Assembly: GCA_026018925.1 (NCBI GenBank)
Contig: JAKSZU010000009.1
Location: forward strand, 37,252,415-37,316,414
Source of the DNA: Tupaia tana
Taxonomy: Eukaryota > Chordata > Mammalia > Scandentia > Tupaiidae
DNA: 64,000 nt
Direction of reading: 5' to 3'
The notes under the pieces: model-generated
What the model saw: only the letters and a program-made list of their open reading frames with translations
The model's database searches: none
What the model was told of the DNA's origin: nothing
Position numbers and translations under genes: made by a program
Part shown: positions 1-10,227 of the stretch, piece by piece
Numbering within the stretch: position 1 is the first letter of the stretch
How the letters are laid out: every line of letters starts with the position of its first letter

Positions 1-104
1 GGGTAACATGCCCACTTGGCCATTCTCACAGGCTACTGGTTTTTTTTGTCTGTTTAGACAGTTTTCTTTCCTTTTTTTTAGTTTTGTTTTGTTTAAATCT
101 GATT
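1..104. other. Unique flank
   Basis: Non-repetitive, T-rich sequence before the first SINE. No exon or motif was recognised. Confidence 0.5.
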
Positions 105-118
105 AAGATCTTACTGTT

Positions 119-389
119 GGGACCAGCAGTTAGCGTAATGGCTATGTCGCTGAACTCCCATGTAGCTGACCGCGGTTTGAGTCCCGGACCCGGGGGCTTA
201 AACTCACACCGGGCGCGTGTGCGTGCGTGCCCAAGCTCACGAGAAGAATGGAGGAGAAGGGATTGCGGCGTGGCCATCCCCCCCCGGGGGGTGATTTCTC
301 GCTTTCTGTCTCTCTGTCTCTCTGTCTTTCTGGTGGGTGCACACGCCCTATAGCAAAAAAACCTCTAGGAAAAATAAAACAAAACAAAA
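119..389 (+). mobile_element. SINE family A, full length
   Basis: Complete head, body, C/G palindrome and A-rich tail. The TSD is aagatcttactgtt (105-118), with a one-mismatch copy at 390-403. Confidence 0.93.
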
Positions 390-510
390 AAGATCTTAAT
401 GTTTGTATATTCACATAATTTCACTGAAATCACTTCCTCATTAGTCGTCCTTTCTTTGCTGCTAAAGTTATATGATCCTTCCCTATTCGTTCTCTTGTTT
501 TGTTTTGTTT

Positions 511-734
511 TTAAGATTTTTGCCATAGTGAGTGTATTATCTATGCAGAGAAGGAGAAAATGAGAGGGAAAGTGAGTAACCCACTTATGCCCCACTCACG
601 GAGCATTGCCAAGCTGAAATTCCTTTTTCTTCATTCTTCTCCTGGGATTTTGGGTACAGTAGCATGCGGGCTTGGGCTTGGATTTCAAGCCACTGTTTCT
701 GAGACACAAACCAGAGTCAGTCTTATACCTGGTG
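511..734 (-). mobile_element. SINE family A, old
   Basis: Degenerate minus-strand copy. The GGGATTTTGGG segment and an eroded head are recognisable. The C/G palindrome is lost. Confidence 0.65.
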
Positions 735-1008
735 GGGGCCAGCAGTTGGCGTAATGGCTGTGTCGCTGGACTCCCATGTAGTCAACCACGGTTTGAGTCC
801 CGGACCCGGTGGCTTAAACTCACATCGGGCGCGTGTGCGGGCGTGCCCAAGATCCCGAGAGGAGAATGAAGGAGAAGGGATTGCGGCGTGGCTATCCCCC
901 CGGGGGGTGATTTCTCGCTTTCTGTCACTCTGTCTCTCTCTGTCTTTCTGGCAAGCGCACGCGCCCTATAGTAAAAACCTCCACAAAAACAAAAAGAAAA
1001 GAAAAGAA
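735..1008 (+). mobile_element. SINE family A, full length
   Basis: Intact B box region and palindrome. The TSD is atacctggtg at 725-734 and atacctgttg at 1009-1018. Confidence 0.92.
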
Positions 1009-1049
1009 ATACCTGTTGACATGAGAATCATATCTGGCCTGTTTTGGAT

Positions 1050-1217
1050 GGTGCCTAAAATCTCAGGAGGAGATTGGAAGAGAAGGAACTGAGTAGTGGC
1101 CATTCCCCCTGGGGGTGGTTTCTTTCCCTGTCACTGTCTGACTCTCTGTCTCTCTCTGGCAAGCACACTTGCCTTATGGCAAAAACCTAAAATAATAAAA
1201 AGGGGGGAAAAAAAAAG
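1050..1217 (+). mobile_element. SINE family A, 5' truncated
   Basis: Only the body, palindrome (CCCCCTGGGGG), CT tract and A-rich tail remain. Confidence 0.8.
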
Positions 1218-1424
1218 GCCAGTGACATTTGATATCTAATCTTTCAACCATTCCTTTAATAGAGATATGAAAACATTTTAGGGCAAATTTTCATTACTTG
1301 TTTTCCTCCAACTTTACCTTCTCACTGTTCAAAAATCCAAACACGCATATGCATATACTTACGAAGTTTTAATTTTGGGTAATTCAGGTAGCATCGTAGT
1401 TACATGCTGTTCATTGGGAACTAG

Positions 1425-1625
1425 ATTGCACATGGCCCGCCAACATTCAGCCCCAGTGCTTGGAAACCAGGTCGGCTGTGTGTTCCTGAGTGTCCAAATT
1501 CTGATACGAAGAAGGAATGGGGGAGGAATGATTGCAGCATGACCACACCCTATTTTGGTGTGCTTTTGCTCTCTGCCTCTCTTTCATGCAGGTAAGCACA
1601 CATCCTCCTGCATTAAAATAGATGT
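1425..1625 (+). mobile_element. Ancient family A-like SINE
   Basis: Strongly diverged. The order of head remnant, GAGTGTCCAAATTCTGA, GGAGGAATGATTGCAGCATGACCAC, CT tract and GTAAGCACAC follows family A. Confidence 0.5.
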
Positions 1626-1631
1626 TTTAGA

Positions 1632-1852
1632 GGGGGTCAGCAGGTAGTGTGTTGGTTAAGGCACTGAACTCCCATATGGTGGACCGCAGTTCAAGCCTAA
1701 GACCTGGAGGCTTGAAAATTACATCAGTCACATGCCCAAAATCCCAGGAAGAGAAGGTATTGCAGTAAGGCCATCCCTCCTGGGGGGTGATTTCTCACTT
1801 TCTCTCTCTCTCTCTCCAACTGGCACATGCGCCCTATGGGAAAAGCCTTTTA
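1632..1852 (+). mobile_element. SINE family A, old subtype
   Basis: Head of the GTCAGCAGGTAGTG type, with GAAAATTACATC after the tRNA part. This is the older A lineage, close to family B. Confidence 0.85.
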
Positions 1853-2164
1853 TAGAAATGTTTTAACCTTTGCAAAAATTAATGAGAAGCAATGTATGCA
1901 AGTTTTATACTATTCACTGATACCTACCAGGCTAATATAATTCTTTACAATTATGGGCTTTGTCAACTTTTTTTAGAGCACAATACCATGAACATCCGAT
2001 TAGGAAATAGAATGGAAAAGATCTTGAAATAACAGTGATGAAAGACATATGACTAGGATTAATCCACCAAAAGTGTAAAACACCTATAAAATGAAAACTT
2101 CAAAACTCTTTAGAACAGAAAAGTAGACTTAAGTAAGTGTAAAGATAATCTACATTTTTTCTTC
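1853..2164. other. Intergenic, nothing recognised
   Basis: AT-rich single-copy sequence without an open frame, splice pair or repeat that I recognise. Confidence 0.4.
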
Positions 2165-2329
2165 AGACTTATTTATTTAATATTAGTTGTTATTATTATT
2201 TTGTAATTTGATTGGAGAGAGATAGAGAGGGAAAGTAAGAAAACAAGCTGCCAGGTCTGGGACTTGAACTGTCATCAGTCATGTGGGAGGGAGTCCAGCA
2301 CCTTAGCCACCACACTACCTGCTAGCCCC
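2165..2329 (-). mobile_element. SINE family B
   Basis: Minus-strand copy ending at the head (acctgctagcccc). It is directly followed by another B copy. Confidence 0.88.
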
Positions 2330-2459
2330 TATTATTATTTTTTTAAAATTTACCAGTAAGAGACAGAGAGAGAGAGGGAAAGCAAGTTGCTGGGTCCAGG
2401 GCTCAAACCTTGGTCAGCCATATATAGGAGTCCAGTGCCTTACCCACCATTGCGACCTG
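2330..2459 (-). mobile_element. SINE family B
   Basis: Head end diverged (attgcgacctg). It abuts the preceding copy. Confidence 0.8.
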
Positions 2460-2742
2460 ATATACTATATACTTGAATAAAGAATCAACCTCATGAATGT
2501 GTCCATTCATGCTCAGTTAATTAATCAATCTATCCCAATCCCAAGTAAAAGCCAAAGGACTTTTGAAGGTTTTGTTGATTTCCATGGTTCACAGGGCAAA
2601 TAAAAAGTGAGGAATGGGCAAGAGAGTTGTGTAAATGAATAGCCAGTTAATAGAAAGACTATCACAAGGACATACGAAAACATAGGGGAGGACACAACAT
2701 CCACAAATAGAATGAACATCATTTAAGAATTTAGTATATGTC

Positions 2743-2907
2743 GGGGGGCCAGCAGGTGGCGTGGCGGTTAAGGCACTGGGCACTCCCACATGGCCGACCA
2801 TGGTTCAAGTCCTGGACCTGGTGGCTTGCTTTCTCACTTTCCCTCTCTCTCTCTGATCAAAATAAAGTAAATGAATGAATAAATAAAAATAAAATTTGTT
2901 TTTAAAA
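2743..2907 (+). mobile_element. SINE family B, full length
   Basis: Head CCAGCAGGTGGCG, then CT tract, GATCAAAATAAAG and (AATG/AATA) tail. The TSD is agaatttagtatatg / agaattgattatatg. Confidence 0.93.
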
Positions 2908-3026
2908 AGAATTGATTATATGCCAGAGCACCTTTTTCATCAGTTGGGGTAAAGACAGCCTGGCACATGGGTCACCATCTAGAAAAGGCACTTAATTCCA
3001 TTCCTCATTCAGTAAACCAGAGTACT

Positions 3027-3301
3027 GGGACCAGCAGTTAGCGTAATGGCTATGTCGCTGGACTCCCACGTAGTCAACCGTGGTTCGAGTCCCAGACCCG
3101 GTGGCTTAAATTCACGCCGGGCACATGTGCATGCGTGCCCAAGATCCCGAGAGGAGAATGGAGGAGAAGGGATTGTGGCGCGGCCATCCCCCCCCCCCCC
3201 GGGGGGGTGATTTCTCGCTTTCTGTTTCTCTGTCTCTCTCTGTCTGTCTGGCGAACGCAAGAGCCCTATAGCAAAAATCTCTAAAAAAAAAAAAAAAAAA
3301 A
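3027..3301 (+). mobile_element. SINE family A, full length
   Basis: Head CCAGCAGTTAGCG. The palindrome is expanded (C12/G7 at 3188-3206), followed by poly-A. Short TSD cagagtac on both sides. Confidence 0.93.
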
Positions 3302-3498
3302 CAGAGTACCACTGCCTGGAAGCAAGAATTAAATATACAGTGAACAGAATCATACAACAATGTAGACAAAGCATAGCAATTCCTTCATAATCCTGGAAAA
3401 GGCAATTCCTTCACAACCCAGAGGAAGGACTTTCTACCTTTAACTTAAAATCAATGAAAGAAAACATGGGTGGGTATGAACACATACAATTCATAATG

Positions 3499-3745
3499 AT
3501 GGAGCCAACAGATGGTGTAGTTATTAAGATGCTGGACTCCCACGCGGCCAACGGAGGTTCCAGTATTAGATCTTGCGAACTGAGAGATCGATGCATGTGT
3601 GCATGTGCTCAAAACCCCCAGAGGAGAATGGAGGAAAGAGGATTGTGGTACAACCATACCTCTGAGGGGTGATTCCTCACCTTCCCTCTCACTGTCTCTC
3701 TCTGGCTCTCCTCCCAGTGCAAGTGTCCTATGGCAAAAACCTTTT
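3499..3745 (+). mobile_element. SINE family A, old
   Basis: Diverged full-length copy. Its tail meets the poly-T of the next, oppositely oriented A copy. Confidence 0.8.
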
Positions 3746-4024
3746 TTTTTTTTTTTTTTTTTTTTGTAGAGAGATTTTTGCTATAGGGTGTGTGCGCACG
3801 CCAGAGACACAGAGAGAGACAGAGAGACAGAAAGCAGAAATCATCCCCCAGAGGGGATGGCCACACTGTAATGTAATCCTTTCTCTTCCGTTCTCCTCTT
3901 GGGATTTTGGACACCCACACACATGCACCTGGCATGAGTTTTAAGCCGCTGTGTCTAGGACTCAAACCACAGTCGACTATGTGGGAGTCCAGGGACGTAA
4001 CCATCACTCCATCTGCTGATCCCA
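3742..4024 (-). mobile_element. SINE family A, full length
   Basis: Poly-T (minus-strand A tail), palindrome and head ending ctgctgatccc. Confidence 0.9.
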
Positions 4025-4149
4025 ACCTTAAATTTCTTTTTCCAACATATGAAAAAAGTTTTAAAAATACAAAAGTCAGAATGACATTTTTTTTTTGTAT
4101 TTCCGTAGAACTTACGTGGGTTTTTAAATTTTAGAAATAAGGTCAAACT

Positions 4150-4366
4150 AGGGACCAGCAGGTGGCATGGTGATTAAGGCGCTGGACACTCCCACATGGC
4201 CGACTGTGGTTCGAGTCCCAGACCTGGTGGCTTGCTTTCTCACTTTCCCATTCTCTCTCTCTCTCTCTCTCTCTCTGTGTGCCTCTCTAGTCAAATTAAA
4301 ATAAACGAACGAATAAATAAAATTAAATAAATAATTCCTAAGAAATGTTTTTTTTTTTTTTTTAAA
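4150..4366 (+). mobile_element. SINE family B, full length
   Basis: A perfect 16-bp TSD, gaaataaggtcaaact, lies at 4134-4149 and 4367-4382. The CT tract is expanded. Confidence 0.95.
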
Positions 4367-4382
4367 GAAATAAGGTCAAACT

Positions 4383-5596
4383 TTTGCCATAGGATTGGCA
4401 ACAAGAAACACAAGCAAACACAGGAACATACACCCAGACCCTTGCCAACATCATCTCCTAGATATAACTAGCATAATTATGTCCTTTCCTTTTCAGGCTT
4501 TTCTGTCTCTATATAAATTGTGCAACTTGTACATAGTTCATATAATCACCACTATTTTTAATTTGATGCCTGAGATGATTTCTTTAAAAAGCTTATTTAT
4601 TTTATAAATAATCTTGATGGCTGCAGCTCTTTCTATTTTAGAGACGTGCAGAAAGATAAAAATGTCAGAGCTCCTCAAAATCTGGGGGCTCGTCCTTCCA
4701 TGTCATTAAATGCATGCATGGAAACAGAGCTGTATCTCTTTAAGTTCAAAAAATACATTAAAGGAGAAAAATAATCATTTTCCTTCTCCAGGGGTAAATT
4801 CCAAAAAGCACAACCCTGTAGGCAGAGGGCCCCTTGTAATTTAACAACCACTCAATCCAAACAGACTAAGCACCCCATACCCTCCTCCAGCGAGTGGAGT
4901 GCAGGAATACCAGGGTTTACCTTCTCCTCCTGCTTGTGCCCACCCTTTGCCCACCGGGAAACGCTTTCAGGCCCCGAACTGGGGAGGCCCAAAGGGGTTC
5001 CATTTGGACCCTCTCCCTACACTTCCCGAAGCAGAAAATTTAGGCAGTGGTAAAACCCTGCACCCCAAAAGTCCTGGATACCAGAAAGGCCTCCGACAGC
5101 CCAGCCCCTGCCCAAGTCCTACAGAGTCAGGGAAAGAAAACGCGAAGAAAAGAAAGGAAGAGAAGACGCAGGAGACATACCTGGCCCAGGCGGTCTGCGG
5201 GCGGGAAAACCTCTGCTCTCTGAGTCCTGTAGTCTTGGATCCAGGGTGGCAGCCACCGCGTGCTCCCAGCACCCCAGCACCACCTCCCTGTCCCTGGCAG
5301 CAGGCAAGGGTTGAAAGAATTCCAGCACCGGAAACGTGAGAGAGATCTAAGGTCTGAGGTTCGCCCCGCCCTAGGGCAATCATGGGATTTAGTCTGATTA
5401 CCCTAAATGCAGTGAAGGGGCGGGGAGAGGTGGGCTTGGGAAACGCAGGCGGGAAACCTGGGCCACTTTCTCAGGAGAACCTCTTTGTTTCCCTTAGAGG
5501 GGCCCCTGCTGCTCAGAGGGCCAAGGATGACTGAGGCAGGACAGTAAAAGGGAAAATGTGCCGTCTTCGGTGCAGAACTATTCCTATTTAGAGGAA
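4383..5596. other. SINE-free single-copy block
   Basis: Longest repeat-poor stretch outside PLS3 and clearly GC-richer from about 4900. Besides the candidate promoter nothing could be named. Confidence 0.5.
5160..5440. promoter_or_regulatory. Candidate promoter / first exon in GC-richer DNA
   Basis: SINE-free block with two GC boxes (ccccgccc near 5363 and ggggcggg near 5416). The minus strand has a strong splice-donor match, CCAG|GTATGT, whose last exon base is 5181. This fits an unidentified minus-strand 5' exon of roughly 5181-5400. A 146-codon plus-strand frame (4899-5339) overlaps it but has no domain and a low-complexity, proline-rich composition. The promoter call is an inference from motifs only. 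Confidence 0.3.
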
Positions 5597-5613
5597 TAAG
5601 AAGGCTAAATACA

Positions 5614-5761
5614 GGGCTGGCAGGTGGCGTGGTGGATGAGGTGCTGGACTCCCACATGAGGGACAGAGTGTTCGAGACCAGGACCTGGCGGCTTGCTTTC
5701 TCACTTCCCCTTTCTCTCTCTTTCTCTGGTCAAATAAAATAATAATAATAACAAAATAAAG
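5614..5761 (+). mobile_element. SINE family B
   Basis: The TSD is taagaaggctaaataca (5597-5613), with a one-mismatch copy at 5762-5778. Confidence 0.92.
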
Positions 5762-5778
5762 TAAGAAGGTTAAATACA

Positions 5779-6430
5779 TACTTTCAAGTGATGCTGTTCT
5801 GAGTCTGTCATTTACGTGGCTGAGGATATCAAAGCCTTAATTGCTCCCTCCGCAGGTGAGAGGCTCCTTTTCCAACTATGCACTCCCAGGAGCGCCATCA
5901 GCTCCAGCTCCTCACTAGGTATGTGTGTGTGTGGTGGGGGTTTGAGGGGCCAGGGACAGACAGTGCATCCCTGTAGCCTTCCAGTGACTGCTGTACCTGG
6001 AGCCCCTACGTGGGGGCAGGGGGCCTGCACTGGGTCCCAGGGAGTAACAGCCCCTTGCAGGCCTTCCCCCCTTCACAGGTGCCCCTGAATTACAGCTTCC
6101 TTTACCTTGAAAAAGGATCACATTCCTCTTGCAAAAGAATGTTCCCCAATGGAGGCACCTGTAGAATGTGGAGGATAAAGGAGGATACCTATGATGACAG
6201 CTACAGAGAAAGTGAGCTTTAAATTGGGATTATATCCTCCAAACGTCTGTTCCCAGAGGGAGAAGAGAGAGATTGAGGCTGAGAGACTGAGAGATCCAAG
6301 TGAAGTTCTCTGAGGCTGAGAGACTGAGAGATCCAAGTGAAGTTCTCTAAAACAGTAAACCAAGGAGCTCCCTGGGCCCCTGCGGAAATTCCAGCTCTTA
6401 GGTTACTACACTTCACTGTGGAGGGAGTTC
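5779..6430. other. Single-copy DNA
   Basis: No SINE. Contains a G/T-rich stretch near 5920-5945 and the tandem duplication at 6274-6347. No exon recognised. Confidence 0.45.
6274..6347. repeat. Perfect 2 x 37-bp tandem duplication
   Basis: The unit starting tgaggctgagagactgag occurs at 6274-6310 and again at 6311-6347 without a mismatch. It therefore looks recent. Confidence 0.9.
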
Positions 6431-6523
6431 TTTTCTTTTCTTTCTTTCTTTTTTTTTTTTTTAAGAGAGATTTTTGCTATAGGGCATGTGCACTCGCTGG
6501 AGAGACTCGCCTTCTGCTGGCCC
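6431..6523 (-). mobile_element. SINE family A, large internal deletion
   Basis: Poly-T, AGAGATTTTTGCTATAGGGC and the pyrimidine edge are joined directly to ctgctggcccc. Most of the body and the B box are missing. Confidence 0.75.
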
Positions 6524-7324
6524 CACTGTGAAGAGATTTCTGTTGACCCTTTTTCATTTTCATCACAAGTGTCATCATGATTTTTTTATTTTTTCAGTTA
6601 AAAAGATAAAACCCTTCACAAACACAGAAGTGTTTTATACTGGGGTTCCCCCTGCTCGGCCCACTCCAGTGTAAGCGCCCTTAAAACAAACACTTTGAGA
6701 GGAAATCCACGGCCTCTGCACCAAACCCAAGGAAGCACAACAGGCCTCTGAGGGCCTCCAGCTCTCCATTTTTGACTGCCTCCATCCCACCCTCCCGCCC
6801 CCCAGGGGATCCTCACAGCCTCAGTCCCTCTCAGGCCACCTGCTGACTGATGCTCCCAGGCCCTGACTGGGCCCTCTTTCTCAGCCAGTCCCCTTGCTGG
6901 TTGGGCAGAGGGAGGCCCCTGAGGTGCTTTGTCCTGGCCAGGCAGCTGCCTGCGTGCATTTCAGCCCCTACAGGAAAGCTCCGGCCCCAGCTGCCTTCCC
7001 TTGGTGGGGGTGGGCCGTGCTCTCCAGCAGCCTCCCCACCTTGTGAGGAGAGCCTGGGGAAAGAGCGTCCCCCTCCTCCCAGGTAGGATCTTATGGCACA
7101 GCCCTGAGCTCTGACTCAGCAGCCCCTGTCTGGACTCCTCTGTTATTCTCCTCCTTCCCTTTGGGGAGTGATGGACTCCCCCCTAGGCAGAGAACCAGGT
7201 CAAAGCCTTTTTCTGTCCCTATTCTCTGGGCAGACTCCGGTTCAGTAAATACTCATTTCATAGGAAACCGAGGTCCACAGAGGCTTTAAATAGGTGACAC
7301 CAGGTGGCTCCCTTGCTGCAAATT
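6524..7324. other. GC-rich single-copy block
   Basis: SINE-free, with C/G-rich segments at 6640-7130. A perfect MARE/NF-E2-type site (TGACTCAGCA, 7112-7121) lies in it. It could be an enhancer. No coding evidence. Confidence 0.4.
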
Positions 7325-7431
7325 CTTTCCTTCTCTCTCTCTCTCTCTGGTCAAAATAAAATAAATGAATGAATAAGTAAAATTAAATAAATAATTCTTT
7401 TAAAAATAAATAAAAAATAAAATAAAATAGA
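7325..7431 (+). mobile_element. SINE family B, 5' truncated
   Basis: CT tract, GGTCAAAATAAAAT and AAAT-rich tail only. Confidence 0.8.
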
Positions 7432-7432
7432 G

Positions 7433-7600
7433 GGCCCAGCAGGTGGCATGGTTGTTAAGATGTTGGACGCCCACATGGCCAATCACAGTTTGAGTACTGG
7501 TCTAGTTTCTTGCTTTCTGTTTCTCTCTCATCTTTCTCTAGTCAAATTGAAAAAATGATAATAAATAAATAAAATTAAGTAAATAATTTAAAAAAGAGAT
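7433..7600 (+). mobile_element. SINE family B
   Basis: Head CCAGCAGGTGGCATGG, with a diverged middle. It follows the truncated copy in tandem. Confidence 0.88.
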
Positions 7601-7639
7601 TAGCCTTTAAAAAAAACAAATAAATAAAATAGAAAGTGC

Positions 7640-7830
7640 CTAGTGTGGTGAATATGTGGAGTAATTGGAATTCACACACGCTATTGGTGGAAAATAAAAA
7701 TGATGCAGACACTATGGAAAGTAGTTTGGTACTTGTATTAAAGGTTAATTATAAACTTACCGCAGAATATTGTAATGTCATATGTATGTATACACCAAAA
7801 ATAACAGATAGGAGATATTCATTTGTTATA
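7640..7830 (+). mobile_element. L1 fragment (end of ORF2 / 3'UTR)
   Basis: The run GAATATGTGGAGTAATTGGA ... CTATTGGTGG ... CACTATGGAAAGTAGTTTGG follows the conserved end of mammalian L1 ORF2. Heavily diverged and 5' truncated. Confidence 0.7.
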
Positions 7831-7848
7831 ACTGCCGAAAGGATTTTT

Positions 7849-8100
7849 GCAAGACCAGAAGGTGGTGTGGTGGTTAAGGTGCTGGGCTCCCCCATATCTA
7901 ATAGTGATTCAAGTTCCAGACTCGATGGCTTGAAAATTACACTGGGCTTGTGTACGTGGGTGCCCAAATTCTGACAGGAGAATGGAGGAGAAGGGATTGC
8001 TGCGTGGCCAATCCCCCAGGGGGTGATTTCTCACTTTCCCTCTCTCTGTCTCTCTCCAGAAAGCGCATGTACCCTAATGGCAAATTTTTTTTTAATTTTA
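7849..8100 (+). mobile_element. SINE family A, old subtype
   Basis: Head of the GAAGGTGGTGTGG type with GAAAATTACACTGGGC. The palindrome is reduced to CCCCCAGGGGG. Confidence 0.87.
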
Positions 8101-8122
8101 AATATGAGATATTTCCTTTATA

Positions 8123-8322
8123 AAAAATTTTTATTGTCATTATTATTTTTTTTATTTTAGTTTTTAGTTTTGTTTTTGTTTTTGTGGGGTTTTTTTGTTT
8201 TTTGTTTTTTACCAGAGAGAGAGAAGGAAAGTGAGAAAACAAGCTGCCAGGTCCAGGACTCAAACCGCTGACAGCCATGTGGGAATCCAGCCACCTCGAC
8301 CACCACACCACCTGCCAGCCCC
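8123..8322 (-). mobile_element. SINE family B
   Basis: Long T-rich tail (tttttgttttttgttttttacc) before the CT tract. The head ends acctgccagcccc. Confidence 0.88.
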
Positions 8323-8463
8323 TAAACATGAGCTATTTCAAACATTGTGACATATGATATTTATTTACATCCTAATAAGAGCAATCAGATTTAACAAGCA
8401 TATTTGGGACATTTAGGAAAATTAGAGAACGATGTTTTCATGTGGAATTAGAGAATAAATAGT

Positions 8464-8646
8464 TTTTTTAAAGAATTATTTTATTTAATTTTATTCATTG
8501 TCATTATTTTATTTCATTTTTTGAAGTTGACCAGAGAAAGAGAGAGAGGGAAAGTCAGAAAGCAAACTGCCATGTCTGGGACATGAGCTTCAGTCAGCCA
8601 TGTCAGAGTCCAGCCACCTTAACCACAACGCCACCTGCTGGCCCCA
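8464..8646 (-). mobile_element. SINE family B
   Basis: Complete, with the head ending acgccacctgctggcccc. It carries an intact CTCF-like core in antisense. Confidence 0.9.
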
Positions 8647-8879
8647 GAATAATTGTAATTTTTGTGAAATGTAATGATGGTATTTTGGTTATGTTTTTCT
8701 TTTTTTTTTTTTTTAGAGAAGTTTTTTTGCTATAGGACGTGTGCACTTGCAAGAGAGACAGAGAGACAGAAATGACAAATCATCTCTCCCCCGGGGGGAT
8801 GGCCACACCACAATCCCTTCTCAGGATTTTGGGCATACACATACATGCCCAGTGTGTATTTTTTGTTTTGTTTGCCTTT

Positions 8880-9068
8880 TATTAAAAAAAAAAAATTTAT
8901 ATTTAATTTTTTTATTTTATTCACTCATTTATTTTAATTTGACCAGAGTGAGATGGGGAGGGAGAGAGAGAGGGAAAGTGAGAAAGTAAGCCATGAGGTC
9001 CAGGGCTTGAACCATAGTAGGCAATGTGGGAGTGTCCAGGGTCTTAACCACCACGCCACCTGCTGGCT
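8880..9068 (-). mobile_element. SINE family B, nested
   Basis: Inserted inside the surrounding A element. The head ends acgccacctgctggctg. Confidence 0.87.
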
Positions 9069-9081
9069 GTTTTGCTTTGTT

Positions 9082-9251
9082 TTTTAAGGAATTATTTTAT
9101 TTAACTTTATTTCGTTAGTTTTAATTTGACCAGAGAGGGACAGAGAGAGAGAGAGAAAGAGGGAAAGTAAGAAAGCAAGCCTCCGGGACTCAAACCAAGT
9201 TGGCCATGTGGGAGTCCAGTGTCCTTAACCACAATGCTACCTCCTGCCCCC
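9082..9251 (-). mobile_element. SINE family B, nested
   Basis: Second B in the same A element. The head ends ctacctcctgcccc. Confidence 0.85.
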
Positions 9252-9491
9252 ACCCCACCCCCGGCATGAGTTTTAAGACTCCAGGTTCCGGACTTGAACC
9301 ACAGTTGGCTACATGGGAGTCCAGCAACGTAGCCATTATACCATCTGCTGGTCCTTTGCTTATGTTTTTCTAAATTCCTTATCAGTTAGTGTATATGTTT
9401 TACAGATTGTATAGCTTCTTGGGATTCATATGTGAACTCATATGTTAGTTGGAGTATATTTTGACATAGTCCAACAAAATATAAACCAAAT

Positions 9492-9668
9492 AGGGCCAAC
9501 AGGTTGCATGGTGGTTAAGGTGCTGGACTCCCACATGGCCAACTCTGGTTTGAGTCCTGGGCCTAGCAAGCTCATTTTCTCTCTCTCTGATGAGCACACA
9601 TGTTTTATAGAAAAAAATTTAAAATAATAATAAATAAAAATTAAATAAATAATTCTTTAAAAAAAATT
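9492..9668 (+). mobile_element. SINE intermediate between A/C and B
   Basis: B-type head and short CT tract, then GATGAGCACACATGTTTTATAG (the A-type 3' end), then the B-type AATAAA/TCTTT tail. It links the two families structurally. Confidence 0.8.
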
Positions 9669-9786
9669 TAAATGAAAATATAGTGAATAAAACATAATTC
9701 ATGAAGTGTCCATTATTATTTAATCAGTTTGCTGAGTACATGAAATATATGCAATAGTAATCTATCCATTTGGTTTTTTGTTTGTT

Positions 9787-9968
9787 TTTTTAAAGAATTG
9801 TTTTAATTTTTATTTATTCATTCATTTCATTTTAATTTGACCAGACAGAGACACAGAGAGAGAAAGAAAGGGAAAGTGAGAAAGCAAGTAGCCAGGTCTG
9901 GGACTCGAACCATGGTCAGCCATGTGGGAGTGTCCAGCACCTTAACTTCCACACCACCTGCTAATCCC
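9787..9968 (-). mobile_element. SINE family B
   Basis: Complete. The head ends cacctgctaatcccc. Confidence 0.88.
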
Positions 9969-10227
9969 CTTCATTTGTTTATAATTACCCATAATACATA
10001 GTAAATAAGAATGACCAAATCATAATTTGAGTATGTTTTTGAGAAATAAAAATAAAAATACCAAAACTAAAATAATTTATTTTATTTAGAAGGAAAATTG
10101 GTTGTGTCTTTGGGCCCTGGCTAATTTTTTTTTTTTTTAAGAATTGCAGAAATGGGACATTGCAAAGGGCCAGCAGGTCTGAAGGGATTTTGCCTAGACA
10201 TGTGCCTTGTCCAGAGACCGAAGTTAA

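Larger units (their letters stand above)
8698..9353 (-). mobile_element. SINE family A split by two B SINEs
   Basis: The 3' part (8698-8857) and head part (about 9262-9353) of one A copy flank two family B insertions. The body breaks after catgcccagtgtg and resumes at ggcatgagttttaag. Confidence 0.8.

Noticed and set aside
119-389. tRNA genes at SINE heads (good A and B boxes)
   Set aside because: All sit in SINEs with TSDs and tails. The heads do not fold into a full cloverleaf with paired acceptor stem, so they are retroposed tRNA relics.
754-1092. Recurrent 60-115-codon frames encoding motifs such as [28 protein letters not shown] or PPFSSRDLGHARTR
   Set aside because: They recur wherever family A occurs, in several frames of both strands, because the CpG-rich consensus has few stops. 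No selection on any one frame is visible.
4899-5339. 146-codon plus-strand frame in GC-rich DNA
   Set aside because: Proline-rich, no domain, overlapped by an equally long frame on the other strand; GC content alone explains it.
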